A stretch of 64,000 nucleotides of DNA from Cryobacterium breve (GTDB lineage: Bacteria; Actinomycetota; Actinomycetes; Actinomycetales; Microbacteriaceae). The position numbers were made by a program, and so were the translations under genes. The stretch's first letter is position 1; each line of letters starts with the position of its first letter. Below, piece by piece: positions 20,001 to 31,255 of the stretch. Where the stretch lies: contig NZ_CP075584.1 in the NCBI RefSeq assembly GCF_027594785.1, forward strand, positions 3,658,001 to 3,722,000. Reading direction: 5' to 3'. The notes beneath the pieces are model-generated. The model saw only the letters and a list, made by a program, of their open reading frames with translations, was not told where the DNA came from and did no database searches.

Positions 20001-22800
20001 ATGGCGCCGAAGCGCAAGTTGATCGAGGTGGCCTTGCCTCTCGAGGCAATTAACCGGGAGTCTGCCAGGGAAAAGGAACCGTTCACGCGCGACCATCCCA
20101 GGTCCCTACATATTTGGTGGGCGCGTCGCCCGGCTGTTGCCGCTAGAGCAATCTTGTTTGCCCAGCTAGTCGATGATCCTTCGGCCAACCCTGATCAATT
20201 CCCGACGGAAGAATCCCAAGTCAAAGAACGCGAGAGATTGCTGCTCTTGATCTCACGCTTGGTCGTCTGGGAAGACTCCAACAATCCTGAGCTGTTACTA
20301 GAGGCTCGTAAAGAGATCTTTAAGTCCACCGGGGGTACGCCGCCGGCGATTCTCGATCCCTTTGCCGGTGGTGGGACGATTCCTCTCGAAGCCCAACGGC
20401 TAGGACTTGAAGCACACGCGTCAGATCTCAACCCGGTTGCGGTACTCATCAATAAGGCGCTCATCGAATTCCCTCCGAAATTCCGAGGTCTTACGCCCGT
20501 TTACCCAGGTCTCGCTGATTCTGAAATGACAAATTGGCTTGAGGCGAGGGGACTAGCCGCTGACGTGCGTGCCTACGGGCAGTGGATGTGCGATGAAGCT
20601 GAGAAGCGCTTAGGCCACCTCTATCCCCAGGCCACACTTTCAGATGGCACACGAGCGGCGGTGATCGCATGGATTTGGGCCCGCACCGTGGTTTGTCCTA
20701 ACCCTGCGTGCGGCATCGAAATGCCGCTAGTGCGTTCATGGTGGCTGAGCAAGAAGAAGGGAAAGGGAGCTTTCGTCGTTCCGGAGATTGTTGTAGACCC
20801 AACTCATCCCAGCGGCCGCCGCGTGGAATTCTCTATCGGGAACGACATTCGGAACGCGCCCACGCCTGAATCAGATGGAACGGTCGGGCGCAATGGCGCA
20901 CGATGCTTGGTGTGCCAAACTGCCATCGACTTGAAGTACGTGAGGAGTGAGGGGCGCTCCAACCGATTGAGCGAAACGCTTATGGCAGTCGTGGCTGAGG
21001 GCAACCGGTCGCGCGTTTATCTAGAACCCACTGCCCAACATCGGGACGCTGCCCGGGTTGCGCGACCCCGCGATGTCCCGGACCAATCGATTCCTCCGCA
21101 GGCGCCGAGTTTTCGAGTGCAAGCTTATGGAATGGCGACTTGGGCCGACCTCTTCACAAATCGTCAGCTTGCAGCGCTGACCACATTTGGAGATCTGGTC
21201 GGCGAAGTCAGGCAGCGAGCCTTGACCGACGCGCTCGCCTCCGGCCGTCAAGATGGCCTTGGTCTTGATCAAGGGGGAGTCGGGGCGCAGGCCTACGCCG
21301 ATGCGATATCGATCTATACGGCGATTGCAATTTCGCGATTCGCTGACATGTCAAACTCCATCTGCTCCTGGAACAGTGTGAATGAAAACATTCGTGCCCT
21401 CTTTTCGCGACAGGCCGTGCCAATGACTTGGGACTTTGCTGAGGTCAACCCCCTCGGCTCGATCTCCCCGGCCGGATCGATTAAGGCTGCCGCGGCGGCG
21501 ATTCGCGATTGGGGTTCCCCTATTGGTGAGGCAGTGCAGGCTGATGCTTCTGCTCGCGATTTCAGGGACTTCGTAGTCTCCACTGATCCGCCCTATTACG
21601 ACAATATTGGATACTCGGATCTTTCCGATTTCTTCTACGTCTGGCAACGGCGTTCACTCAGGCATATCCTGCCGAGCCTGTATGGGACGCTCCTTGTGCC
21701 GAAGGCGGAGGAGCTGGTGGCGAATCAGTACCGCCACGGTGGAAAAGCCGGTGCAAAGGCCTTCTTTGAATCCGGATTTCAGGAGGTCTTCCGCAAAGCT
21801 CGAGAGTCAGCGTCGCATGACTATCCGATGACCGTCTATTACGCTTTCAAACAATCCGAAAGCAGCACAGACGGGCAATCTTCGACTGGATGGGAGACCC
21901 TTCTCGAAGGAATGCTGACGGGCGGTTGGACGGTGACCGCCACTTGGCCGCTCAGAAGTGAAAGAGTGTCTCGGTCTGTGTCGCTGGGGACGAATGCCCT
22001 GGCGTCATCGATTGTTTTAGCACTTCGCCCTCGGCCGGATGACGCACCGACAACGGATCGTCGCGGATTAATCGCTGCGCTGAAGCGCGAACTGGGTGGA
22101 GCCCTCCGGACTCTTCAATATGGCGGAGTTGCTCCGGTAGATCTCCCCCAGGCGGCCATCGGTCCGGGGATGGCAGTATTTTCGCGATACGCCTCGGTGA
22201 TCGAATCTGACGGTACGCCAATGACCGTCCGCTCTGCCCTTGCGCGAATCAATGAAATTCTCGACGAGGTGCTCGGCGAACAAGAGGGCGACTTTGACCC
22301 GACGACGAGATTCGCAATAGCTTGGTACCGCGAATTCGGATACCAACAAGGGGCATTCGGTGACGCTGACAATATGGCTCGAGCCCGCAACACTGCAGTC
22401 ACAACAATGGAGCGCGATGGCATTCTCTCGAGTCGCGCCGGCAAAGTGAAGCTCTTCGGGCCCGTCGATTTGGATGATTCGTACGATGTTACGACGGACG
22501 CACACACGAGCGCCTGGGAAGCCCTTCACCATACAATCCGCGTAGTTGAAGGTTCTGGCGTCCCAAGCGCGGGGGAATTTCTTCATCTGGCCAGCCAGCG
22601 GCCCGACGGAGCAGTGGACCTAGACCTCGTTAAAGGAGCTCGCGTATCTCCTATTCCAGATCGCTGAGAAGAATGGGTGGACGAAGGACGCACTTAGTTT
22701 CAATAGCCTTGCCACTGCGTGGCCCGACCTCATGGACGCGAAACGCGCGCCCGCGGTGAAACTAGGCGACGGAATGTTGGACTTCGGAGTGATTGACTGA
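20001..22800 (+). CDS. DUF1156 DNA adenine methylase with Zn-ribbon, frame broken once
   Basis: The N-terminal DUF1156 signature (FTRDHPRSLHIWWARRP) is clear. A methylase core follows: DPFAGGGTIPLEA as SAM-binding motif I and the catalytic motif STDPPYYDNIGY (DPPY, N6-adenine type). A Cys pair (CPNPACG) with a later C-x2-C suggests a zinc ribbon. The frame shifts at 22635-22641: GGAGCTC where GAGCTC restores VK-ELAYLLFQIAEKNGW. The true stop is then 22798-22800, overlapping the next gene by one base. It probably marks host DNA for the helicase/ATPase system. The target sequence is unknown. Confidence 0.85.
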
Positions 22801-24677
22801 TGGGATTCAGCACTCCGATGTATGACCTGTCCAAATATCTTGAGTGGACGACAAACGGCAATATTCAATTGCCCGATTTCCAACGCGGGTATAAGTGGGA
22901 GGACGAGCGCATTCGCTCGCTGCTCGTCACGATTCTCCGCGGTCACCCTCTCGGCATCGTGATGTTGCTTGAAACCGGCAGCGATCAGGTTCGCTTCAAG
23001 CCGCGGCCTATCGAAGGAGCGAAGGTGTCGCCCGGAACCGAACCAGCCTTTCTCCTTCTTGACGGGCAGCAGCGTCTGACCTCGCTAACGCAGGCCCTGA
23101 CCGGAAACGGCGTTGTCGCGACGAAGGATGACCGAGGTAAGCGGCTTGAGCGGCGGTATTTCGTTCATATGGCGACGGCGCTTGAGGGGGAGGACCGTAT
23201 CGATGAAGCCCTTATTTCTGTTCCCGCAGATGGCGTAATTCGAACGAACTTCGGACGAGATGTCCTGCTTGACCTCTCCACCACGGAGAAGGAGCAAGCC
23301 GAAGGATACTTTCCCCTGCGCCTCCTTTACGAGCCGGTAGAAACACTCCCATGGATCTTCGGATGTGTTGAAAGCAGCATTGGCCGAGATTTCTATAGCA
23401 CCATCGTCACTCCAGCTTCTCGATACAGAATTCCGGCGGTCGAGCTCGACAGCGAAACGGGGAAGTCCGCGGTGGCGACGGTCTTCGAGAAGGTCAATAC
23501 GGGCGGCCTGCAACTGACGGTGTTTGAGCTCCTCACTGCTATTTTCGCAGGTGACAAGACTCATTTCGATCAGACCGGCACCGACTTTCGTCTCAATGAC
23601 GACTGGCGAGATATTCAGAAGTCCCTGAGCCAATACCCAGTGCTCGGGTCGGTTGACAACACTGACTTCCTCCAAGTCGTAACACTCTTGTCAACGCGCA
23701 ATCGCAACCTCCGGGATAGATCTACGCGTCCAGCTGCGATTTCCGCTAAGCGGGAAGACACGCTCAAGCTCAAGTTAGGCGAGTATCTCGAATGGCGTGG
23801 TCCCGTACGAGACGCTTTCCAGTGGGCTGCGACATTCCTGGCTGATTTACACATATTCGACGTGAGATTTCTTCCGTACCCGAAGCAACTTGTTCCGCTT
23901 GCCGCGATTCGAGTTGTTCTCGGCAAGGACGCTGATCTCCGCGGGGTCAAGAAGCGTATTGTTCAGTGGTATTGGTGTGGCATCTTGGGCGAGCTTTACG
24001 GTGGCGCAAATGAGACCCGTTTCGCGCGGGATCTTGATCAAGTACCTGCCTGGGCAACCGACAAAGACGATGCGTCACAACCGAAGACCGTAACGGACGC
24101 CGGTTTTCTCGAGTCTCGCTTCTACTCACTTCGAACCCGTAATTCCGCGGCCTACAAAGGCATTTACGCACTTCTACTCGGCGAGGGTGCCAAGGATTGG
24201 ATGCTGGACAAGGCCTTCGACAAGGTTCAGTACACGGAACTGAAAGTCGATATTCACCACATCTTCCCGTACCAGTGGTGCCTTGAGAACGGGATTGACG
24301 CCGAATTGCGAGAAAGTATCGTCAACAAGACGCCACTCTCGGCGCAGACGAACCGGACAATTGGCGGTTCAGCGCCCTCAAGATATCTTGCCGTTATCGA
24401 GCGAAAAGCTCAGATCGATGGTTCCCAACTCGATGAACTCGTCGCGACGCACGCGGCCAGTTCGGCAGCCATGCGCGCTGACGACTTCGATGCCCACTTT
24501 GCTTACCGACTCGACCGCCTTGTAGAGCTAGTCGAGAACGCCACGGGCAAGACCGTGCAACGCGACGAGGCGGACGGTGCGCCAACAGAGATGTCAAATG
24601 CATTTGAACTGGAGAATGAGATTGAAGTCACCATGGAGAACGAATTGAACGTCGTACTTGAGGGTGAGCTCTTCTAA
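22800..24677 (+). CDS. DUF262/DUF1524 (GmrSD-type) nuclease
   Basis: This protein has 625 residues. The DUF262 half has QLPDFQRGYKW and LLLDGQQRLTSL, the ParB-like nucleotide-binding motif seen in GmrS. The C-terminal half has an HNH-like DIHHIFPYQWC with a downstream NRTIGG, as in DUF1524/GmrD. GmrSD enzymes cut modified phage DNA in an NTP-dependent way. It overlaps the methylase stop and the next start (TAATG) by one base each, so it is an integral operon member rather than a chance neighbour. That suggests cleavage conditioned on the operon's own methylation. Confidence 0.85.
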   Translation: MGFSTPMYDLSKYLEWTTNGNIQLPDFQRGYKWEDERIRSLLVTILRGHPLGIVMLLETGSDQVRFKPRPIEGAKVSPGTEPAFLLLDGQQRLTSLTQALTGNGVVATKDDRGKRLERRYFVHMATALEGEDRIDEALISVPADGVIRTNFGRDVLLDLSTTEKEQAEGYFPLRLLYEPVETLPWIFGCVESSIGRDFYSTIVTPASRYRIPAVELDSETGKSAVATVFEKVNTGGLQLTVFELLTAIFAGDKTHFDQTGTDFRLNDDWRDIQKSLSQYPVLGSVDNTDFLQVVTLLSTRNRNLRDRSTRPAAISAKREDTLKLKLGEYLEWRGPVRDAFQWAATFLADLHIFDVRFLPYPKQLVPLAAIRVVLGKDADLRGVKKRIVQWYWCGILGELYGGANETRFARDLDQVPAWATDKDDASQPKTVTDAGFLESRFYSLRTRNSAAYKGIYALLLGEGAKDWMLDKAFDKVQYTELKVDIHHIFPYQWCLENGIDAELRESIVNKTPLSAQTNRTIGGSAPSRYLAVIERKAQIDGSQLDELVATHAASSAAMRADDFDAHFAYRLDRLVELVENATGKTVQRDEADGAPTEMSNAFELENEIEVTMENELNVVLEGELF

Positions 24678-25174
24678 TGGCGACTTCAAACCGCGACCGT
24701 ATCGGCCGGATGTTCGAGATCATGTCTCCTGCATTGGATGCCTTCATCACAACCACCGTCGCGCCTGCAATCGGCGAACAGGACTGGACTGACCTATTCA
24801 GACTTGGTGACAAGGAAAAGGGAATCGACGGCAAAAAATACGACCGAAGCGACCCGCAGGTTCAGTTGCGAATGTTGACCGAGAACATCACGGGACGCGC
24901 GAAGGCTGGATGGGCTCCTTTCCGTGCAGTGCTCACACGCCAGCATGAGGCATATGCGAGCGAGCTTCGCGTGGTACGAGACCAGTGGGCGCACCTTCAG
25001 TCATTCGACGACGACACGGCCTATCGCAGCCTCGACACAGCGCGACTTCTCCTCGGGGTCATGGGCGCCATGAGCGCCGCCGAGGACGTCGACCGCATTC
25101 GGCTCGAGCCTGCGTCGAATGACTGCGAACAAACAAGACAAGAAGAGCCTCAAATCAGCGACCGTCGTGCCTGA
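24677..25174 (+). CDS. Swt1-like HEPN-domain protein
   Basis: This 165-residue all-alpha protein has [12 protein letters not shown], an R-x4-6-H-like HEPN motif (RDQWAH) near residue 97, and long flanking helices. Swt1-type HEPN domains accompany DUF499/Pgl-type defence ATPases and may be RNases. The 3' end overlaps the ATPase start by 56 nt, so tight co-translation is likely. Confidence rests on motif and context. Confidence 0.65.
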   Translation: MATSNRDRIGRMFEIMSPALDAFITTTVAPAIGEQDWTDLFRLGDKEKGIDGKKYDRSDPQVQLRMLTENITGRAKAGWAPFRAVLTRQHEAYASELRVVRDQWAHLQSFDDDTAYRSLDTARLLLGVMGAMSAAEDVDRIRLEPASNDCEQTRQEEPQISDRRA

Positions 25175-28060
25175 TGCCGCCGGCTTGGTCCCGTGGCGGG
25201 ACGTGCTGCGTCCCCGCGATGAAGTGGCAACAGGGAACTTTCAGTCGTCAGAGTTCGCTGCCGACCTTTACAAGGTCGCACGCGGTGATAACAGTCTCGG
25301 AGGCGAGTACTCTGATCCGGCCGAATTCTTTGCGCGGACCTACCTCACCGAGGGCTTGCGCGACCTGCTCGGACGCGCAGTCGCAAGATTAAAGGGCGAC
25401 AAGAACGCATCCCCGGTCATCAATTTGCAGACAAACTTCGGTGGTGGTAAGACGCATTCAATGCTGGCCCTCTGGCACCTAGCGAGTGGTCTGCCACTTG
25501 GCTCCTACCCTCAAGAGGCACAGGAGCTACTCAACGAAAGCGACTATCCCTTCGAGGGTCTTGTCGCGCGTCGAGTTGCCCTCGTCGGCAACCATTTTGC
25601 GCCTCAGGGTGAGGTGAAGCCCGATGGCACTCGAGTGAATACCCTTTGGGGTGAACTTGCGTGGCAGCTCGGCGGCGCGGAAGCTTTTGAAATAGTTGCG
25701 GAGCACGATATCAAGGGAACGAACCCGGGTGCGGACCTTCATCGCTTGTTTAACGAGTACTCCCCGGCCGTCATCCTCATCGATGAGTGGGTGGCCTACG
25801 CGCGGCAGGCTCTACGGTCGCGAGGACCTCAGAGGCGGCACTTTCGACACGCAGTTCACGTTTGCCCAATCGCTTACGGAAGCTGTGAAGTCCACGCCCG
25901 GAGTTCTGCTGGCCATCTCAATCCCGGCGTCGCACGATGGAGACGACAGCCAGGGCTCCATTGCTGGAGCAGCTGAGGAAGTCGGCGGTAGCAACGGCCT
26001 TGAAGCTCTCAAACGTCTGCAGAATGTTGTACGCCGAGTAGCCGATCAGTGGCGTCCAGCGTCGAGCGATGAGGCCTATCGAATCGTGAAACAGCGATTA
26101 TTTGAAGCTGAAGATCCGACCTCTCTCGCGCAGATCAATGTCACAGCAAAATCTTTTGTGGATTTCTACCGGCAAAATGCAGGCGAATTCCCGCGCGAAT
26201 CTCTGGACCCGGAGTACGAGCGCCGGATCAGACAGTCATATCCGCTCCACCCCGAGCTCCTGGATCGCTTGTATGAAGACTGGTCCTCTCTCGAACGCTT
26301 CCAACGTACGCGTGGCGTCCTGCGACTCATGAACGCCGTCATCCACGCACTATGGGTAGGCGAGGATCAAGGTCCACTGATTCTGCCGAGTTCCATCCCC
26401 CTGGCCGCGGCGTCGGTCAACGCAGAACTCACGCAGTACCTGCAGGATTCGTGGAAAGCCGTCATAGACGCGGATGTGGACGGACCGAACTCGGAGCCGA
26501 CGCGTATTGATACCGAGAAGACATTGTTTGGGCAACGGTCGATGACCAGGCGCCTTGCCCGCACAGTGTTCTTCGGTGCTGCGCCGACAATCGGGACCGC
26601 GCACACGGGCATCGACACACAGCGAGTGTTCATCGGCACAGCTGTCCCCGGGGACGTTGTTGGCAACTTTCACTCAGCCTTGAATCAGCTGGCCGACCGC
26701 GCGACCTACTTCTACTCGAGCGCAGGCAAATACTGGTACGACACTCAGGCGAACATTACTCGGCGCGCGAAGGACGCAGCCGAATCGATGCATCGAGAAG
26801 ACGTCTGGGCCGAAATCGTTCGCAGGCTTCAGGCCGAAGAGCGGAGCAGCGGTGACTTCGTCGGAGTGCACGTTGGACCAGCCGATACGGGCGACATTCC
26901 TGACACCGATCAGGCCCGACTCGTTGTACTTCATCCCAGATACGCCCACAAGAAGAAATCGAAAGAGTCACCAGCATTCGTTTTCGCGCGCCAAGCGACC
27001 GAGAGACGAGGAACCGCAAATCGAACCAACCGCAACATGGTTGTGTTCCTGGCACCCGATGAGGACCGGCTGGCAGAACTTGACAGCGTTGTCCGCACGT
27101 ACCTCGCGTGGAATGAGATCGCCGCAAAGTCCGACGAGCCTGAATCTCACAGCGCAACAACTCGCCCAAGCCAATGACAAGCGCGATATCGCTGGCAAGA
27201 CCGCAAACGACCGTCTTCAGCTCACCTATCATTGGGTGCTCAATCCGGCTCAGCCTGATACCGGTGCGCCATTCGAAATCGAAGAGATCAAGGCCGATGG
27301 CCAAGCTGGGTCACTCGCGGAACGCGTTTCAAAAAAGCTCGGAAGCGAAGGAGTCTACGGAACGAGGCACGCGGCCCGCTCGGTAAGGCTTGCACTTGAG
27401 AACAAGGTTCCCGCGGCATGGGCAAAGGGCCACATTAGCGTTGGAGAACTCTGGGGTCTGTACGCGCAATACCCATACATGCCGCGACTGCGTGACCGCA
27501 ACGTCTTCATCGATGCGCTCACAAATGCGCCCTTGCTCTGGCAAACCGATGGATTCGCCCTCGCTGACAGTTACGACGATGCCGTGGAACGGTACCGCGG
27601 AATTCGTATTCCTGGAGATCCAGGCAGTGCCATCATCAGCGACACGACGTTGATCGTGAAGCCCGAGCCGGCCGAACAGCAGCGAGTCGCCGATCTCAAC
27701 GAGATTGCCCACGACTCAGAGCGACCTGATTCCCAATCGCGTGGTGGGGGGCTTGGCTACGCATCGGGTAACGGGCCGAAGCCGCACGTCGAACCGGACC
27801 CGGAAAAGCCTGCCCGCGTCGCAATCAATAAACGTTACGTGGGAAGTGTCGACCTTGCAGGTGACCTGTACGCGAGCGACTTCGTCAAGGTCGCGTCCGA
27901 GGTGCTTGCCAATCTCGCCGCGGTCCCTGGAGTCCAACTGCACTTGCGACTGTCTATCGACGCTGTTTCATTGGACGGATTTGACGAGAACCAGGTTCGT
28001 ACCATCCGTGAGAATGCGGCCACTCTAAAATTCTCTACCAACGAGTTCGAGACAAACTAG
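25119..28060 (+). CDS. DUF499-type ATPase, frame broken twice
   Basis: The corrected protein is about 980 residues. Walker [14 protein letters not shown] is near residue 105, and [14 protein letters not shown] carries the Walker B. These are typical of DUF499 ATPases found with DUF1156 methylases. Frame breaks are at 25806-25812 (CAGGCTC for CAGCTC, joining VAYARQ to [10 protein letters not shown]) and 27136-27142 (GAGCCTG for GAGCTG, joining AAKSDE to [10 protein letters not shown]). Both are the (C/G)AGCT(C/G) artefact class, so the gene is probably intact. It closes the Hma-like operon and is its likely motor or sensor. Confidence 0.82.
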
Positions 28061-28273
28061 GAGCAGGCAGCCTTCCTAGGACTCGACGGCCCAATTTATG
28101 AGGTCGTATTGAGGCACCCGACGACTATTTCCCTCAGGAAGGATCGCTCACCTCCTAACGCGTGTGCCGGCCGCTTGGTGTTGAGAGGCTGGTCGAACGC
28201 GTAGCGACCCATTGGCGTGTGGGCCGATGGCGCTGCTCTGCCGATAGCGCTGTCAATATGCTGCGGAGGCGAC

Positions 28274-28588
28274 TTAGAGCTTGTCGATCCAGGTGTCCTC
28301 GTCGCGGTCATCCCAAGTGTTTCCTGTGTTCCTGCGGCCGAGCGAGCTCACCTTTCCGGCCATACGCAAAATCAGGGATTGAGCGTCGTGCTCTTGGAGG
28401 TCCGCAACTGACATTATTCGGATGCCGGTCAATTCTTCGACAAGGGAAAACTGTCCTCGAACATCTGCCACGCCCAGTGCAGCAAAGGACTCTCTTATTG
28501 CTGCTCTTTGAGAGGAAGTCATGGGCTTGGACCGTTCCTCGCGCGGTGAAGCATCACTATCGTCAAACAGCGGCAGTAAGTCGTCCAT
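28274..28588 (-). CDS. Small unknown protein convergent with the defence operon
   Basis: This 104-residue protein starts at an ATG preceded by AAGGAG. The N-terminus is acidic (MDDLLPLFDDSD) and a compact helical region follows (SQRAAIRESFAALGV ... QFSLVEELTGI). The pattern recalls small C-terminal helical domains of DNA-binding proteins, but I cannot assign a family. It is on the opposite strand to its neighbours. About 210 bases on its left (28061-28273) show no gene. Confidence 0.5.
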   Translation of the reverse strand: MDDLLPLFDDSDASPREERSKPMTSSQRAAIRESFAALGVADVRGQFSLVEELTGIRIMSVADLQEHDAQSLILRMAGKVSSLGRRNTGNTWDDRDEDTWIDKL

Positions 28589-28712
28589 CCAGACATTCTC
28601 CTTGATTTTGCATTGCGATGCTGTTCAGGTTCTGCCTCCCACGCTCACGCTCCTGTGTCTTCCTTTCTCGGGGCTAAGTGGCAATGTCGCTGGTCAGCGG
28701 CAAGATGAGGAC

Positions 28713-30102
28713 ATGACTGAGAGTGCCGCCTCTGGCTCGTTGGATACTTCGTTGACCCCGGAATCCGTGCCTTTCGCCGATGAGCATAAGGCTCGATTAT
28801 CTTCTTTCCAGAGCGGTGACGAGAGATTCGTTTGGGGCGTTCGGACAGACACTGGCGCGCCGTGGTTTTTGTCGGAAAACACCGCACACGAATCACGTGC
28901 CTTCGTCAAGGAATTCGTCGTGTGCCCCGTGCCCGGCTGTCGGGCTCAACTTACGACCGCGCACCGTGCAAAGAAGCGGGACGGTCTCCAACACATGTCG
29001 GACGGCGGGGGCCACTCGCGGGAGTCGATATTTCATTCGCAGGGGTGTGCTCTTGTCGAAGAATGGCTGCGACGAGAGTTTCCGAATTCGCACGTCCAGC
29101 GCGAGGAATACACGAACGAGCTGGGGGAGCGCAGAGCGGACGTCCTGCTTACGGGGCCCGCTGGTGACCGTGTTGCATTCGAAATTCAATACAGCCCGAT
29201 CACCCCAGATGCTTGGCGGAACCGGCATGAGTCGTATCGTCGGCAGCATATTGCTGACGTTTGGCTGTTTGGTCACACCGGCAAGCAGCTACAGGCTCCG
29301 CCCAGACGGCACTGTGTCCGTCAATCCCACGCACGAAGTCGTTGTTGAGCTGGGTTCTGCACTCATGTTCATTAACCCCGAACAGGAATTGATAGCTGTC
29401 GCAGTTGGCCGGGGTCGCGTGTTCAAGGCCGCGCTCGATGGCTATGGCGATGAGGAAGTTCAAGTTTGCGACGTGCTCGATGCCGCCATCCTTGAGCTTC
29501 GGCCACTGGCAGAGTTCAGACCGACGAATGGCAGAGGGTTAGGCGGCAATTGGTTAGACGGGCTCTATACGCGTAGCGACAACCTTCGTCGACACAACGA
29601 GTCAGAGCGGGCCCGCGCCGCAGAACAACGGGAGCGCGCCGCAAGAGAATGGGAACGCATCCGTCTGGAAAAGATTGCCCGCCAAGCGAAATGGGAGGAA
29701 CGGCGTCGACCTGAGCAGGAGAAGATTCGGAGCCTCTTCTCGTCCGTTGAACGGTGGGGCCGAAGTGAAGCGCTCGCATCAATCACGTCGTACTTCGGTG
29801 ACTTTCTGAGGGACCGCATCGAGATGAACGAGAACCCGACTGCGCCTTCGGTGCGGCTCATACGCTGGCAATGCGTCGTCTACTTTGACCTGATCGCGGG
29901 CCGCGACAAAGAGTTCGGAACCCGTGATGCGTACAATGCCATCATTCGCCGCGGTGTGAACATGGGCCAACCCGACGCGTTCAAACAAATCGCCCGCTAC
30001 CTCTATCACCTGGAAGAGGACGGATACCTCCGCAGACTTCCGGACTACCGACGAGACTCATTCCCGAGATTTATACCCACGACCAGCGGCGCCTGGTGGT
30101 GA
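28713..30102 (+). CDS. CoiA-like nuclease protein, frame broken once
   Basis: The corrected protein is about 460 residues. A zinc-finger-like CPVPGC...H...H segment is followed by a CoiA/PD-(D/E)XK-type nuclease signature: ERRADVLL (Asp) and VAFEIQYSPIT (Glu-x-Gln), then IADVWLFGHTGKQL. The long C-terminal part is charged and helical (ERARAAEQRERAAREWE). The frame breaks at 29292-29298 (CAGGCTC). The paralogue at 60301 reads CAGCTC at the same place and stays in frame, which confirms the correction. CoiA-family proteins act on incoming DNA; here a defence or DNA-processing role is inferred. Confidence 0.75.
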
Positions 30103-30256
30103 GCGCCGGCGACTACCGGCCGTCGAGAGCAGAAACCTCTCCGCAGTTAAATGCGATGTTCTGCAGTTTGCGTGGGCCCGCGGTTTTGGGACCAGGTGGC
30201 CCCGGCCGACCGCGACGTTACTTGATTCAATCTGACATCTCGGGAGAGGTTCTGAA

Positions 30257-30400
30257 GTGAGTGACCGAGTTCAGCCAGTTGCACGACGCCACCACACGGT
30301 ACCGAGGTTCTACCTGTAAGGATTCACGGAACTATCGAAGTCCAATGCGATGACGGAGTCATCGTGGCCATTGCCCATGGCATTCAGTCCATGGCTTGAA
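30257..30400 (+). pseudogene. Possible DUF4238 N-terminal fragment
   Basis: Translation from GTG 30257 gives ARRHHTVPRFYL, then a stop, then GFTE. The HH-x-VPRFYLrGF pattern is the start of DUF4238 proteins. Nothing recognisable continues downstream. It is a short, stop-interrupted relic between two other defence genes. The rest of 30103-30438 holds nothing I can name. Confidence 0.35.
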
Positions 30401-30438
30401 AACTTGAGGACGGAGTCACCGCGTGGAAACTGCAGTGT

Positions 30439-31058
30439 GTGGGCGAGGTATGGTCGGTGAGAAATTCCCAGGCACGATACGAGGAAGTTCGATGGTCTTG
30501 GATTGACCGAATCGACCGGAAATATTCCTACGCGGAGAAGATCGGTGAAGCGTGCGAGGAGTCCGACTACAGAACGGCGGCATCGATCTGGCGAGACCTT
30601 TTTGGATCCGACTTCGGAACGATCACCGAGTCCGTTGGCCTTTCGGCGAGTGCCTCCACCAGATCACTTGTGCCGGCGTCGGAGCGTTTTCTAGACCGTG
30701 ATCTGAATATCCCTGAGGTCCTCAACCCGGCCTATCGCTTTAAGACTGTCGGATACTTTGTCCCGCGGACGGGCTTCCAAGATGGCGCATTGCCGAAGCG
30801 AGGAGGAAGCACAGATCTTTGAAATTCAAGATCGAAGGTTTAGCTCTCCGCGGACCCTACGAGATCTACTGGAAGATTAGAAACTACGGCGAGGAAGCAA
30901 AGCGAGCCAACTCGTTGCGCGGCGACATCCAGAAGGACACAGGCACTCAAAGTTGGTCGGAGTCGACGTTGTCTGTCGGCCGCCACTATGTCGAAGCGAT
31001 GATAGTAAAGGACGGAGTCTGCGTCGCAAAGAGCCGCCAAGATGTCATCGTCATCTAG
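30439..31058 (+). pseudogene. AGS-C sensor-domain remnant (C-terminal part of a SMODS nucleotidyltransferase)
   Basis: Two overlapping frames (30439-30822, 30819-31058) together encode a linker (PASERFLDRDLNIPEV) and an AGS-C-like beta domain: YEIYWKIRNYGEEAKRAN, LRGDI, GRHYVEAMIVKDGVCVA. AGS-C domains sit after SMODS nucleotidyltransferases and sense nucleotides in CBASS-like systems. The catalytic nucleotidyltransferase half is missing and the frame breaks near 30818. It is probably a non-functional remnant. Stand-alone expression of the sensor part cannot be excluded. Confidence 0.6.
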
Positions 31059-31255
31059 ACGTGAGTCGCCGGATGGAACCGGCGCCGAGGCGATAGCGGA
31101 CCGAAGGGCCCAGAAAATTACCGTCTCTTCATAGCTCTGACGGTCTGGCAACTTGCGTCGCCTAGACGGGTCGTCTCGGTGATCGTGTTCGACCCCCGTG
31201 GCATGATGCAGGTACCGCAATTCGATTCGCTGAGGACGAAAGGGGGCTGCCCATC

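Noticed and set aside
16476..28060. DISARM or BREX system
   Set aside because: No DUF1998, PLD or PglZ gene is present; the DUF1156/DUF499 pair fits the Hma-like layout better.
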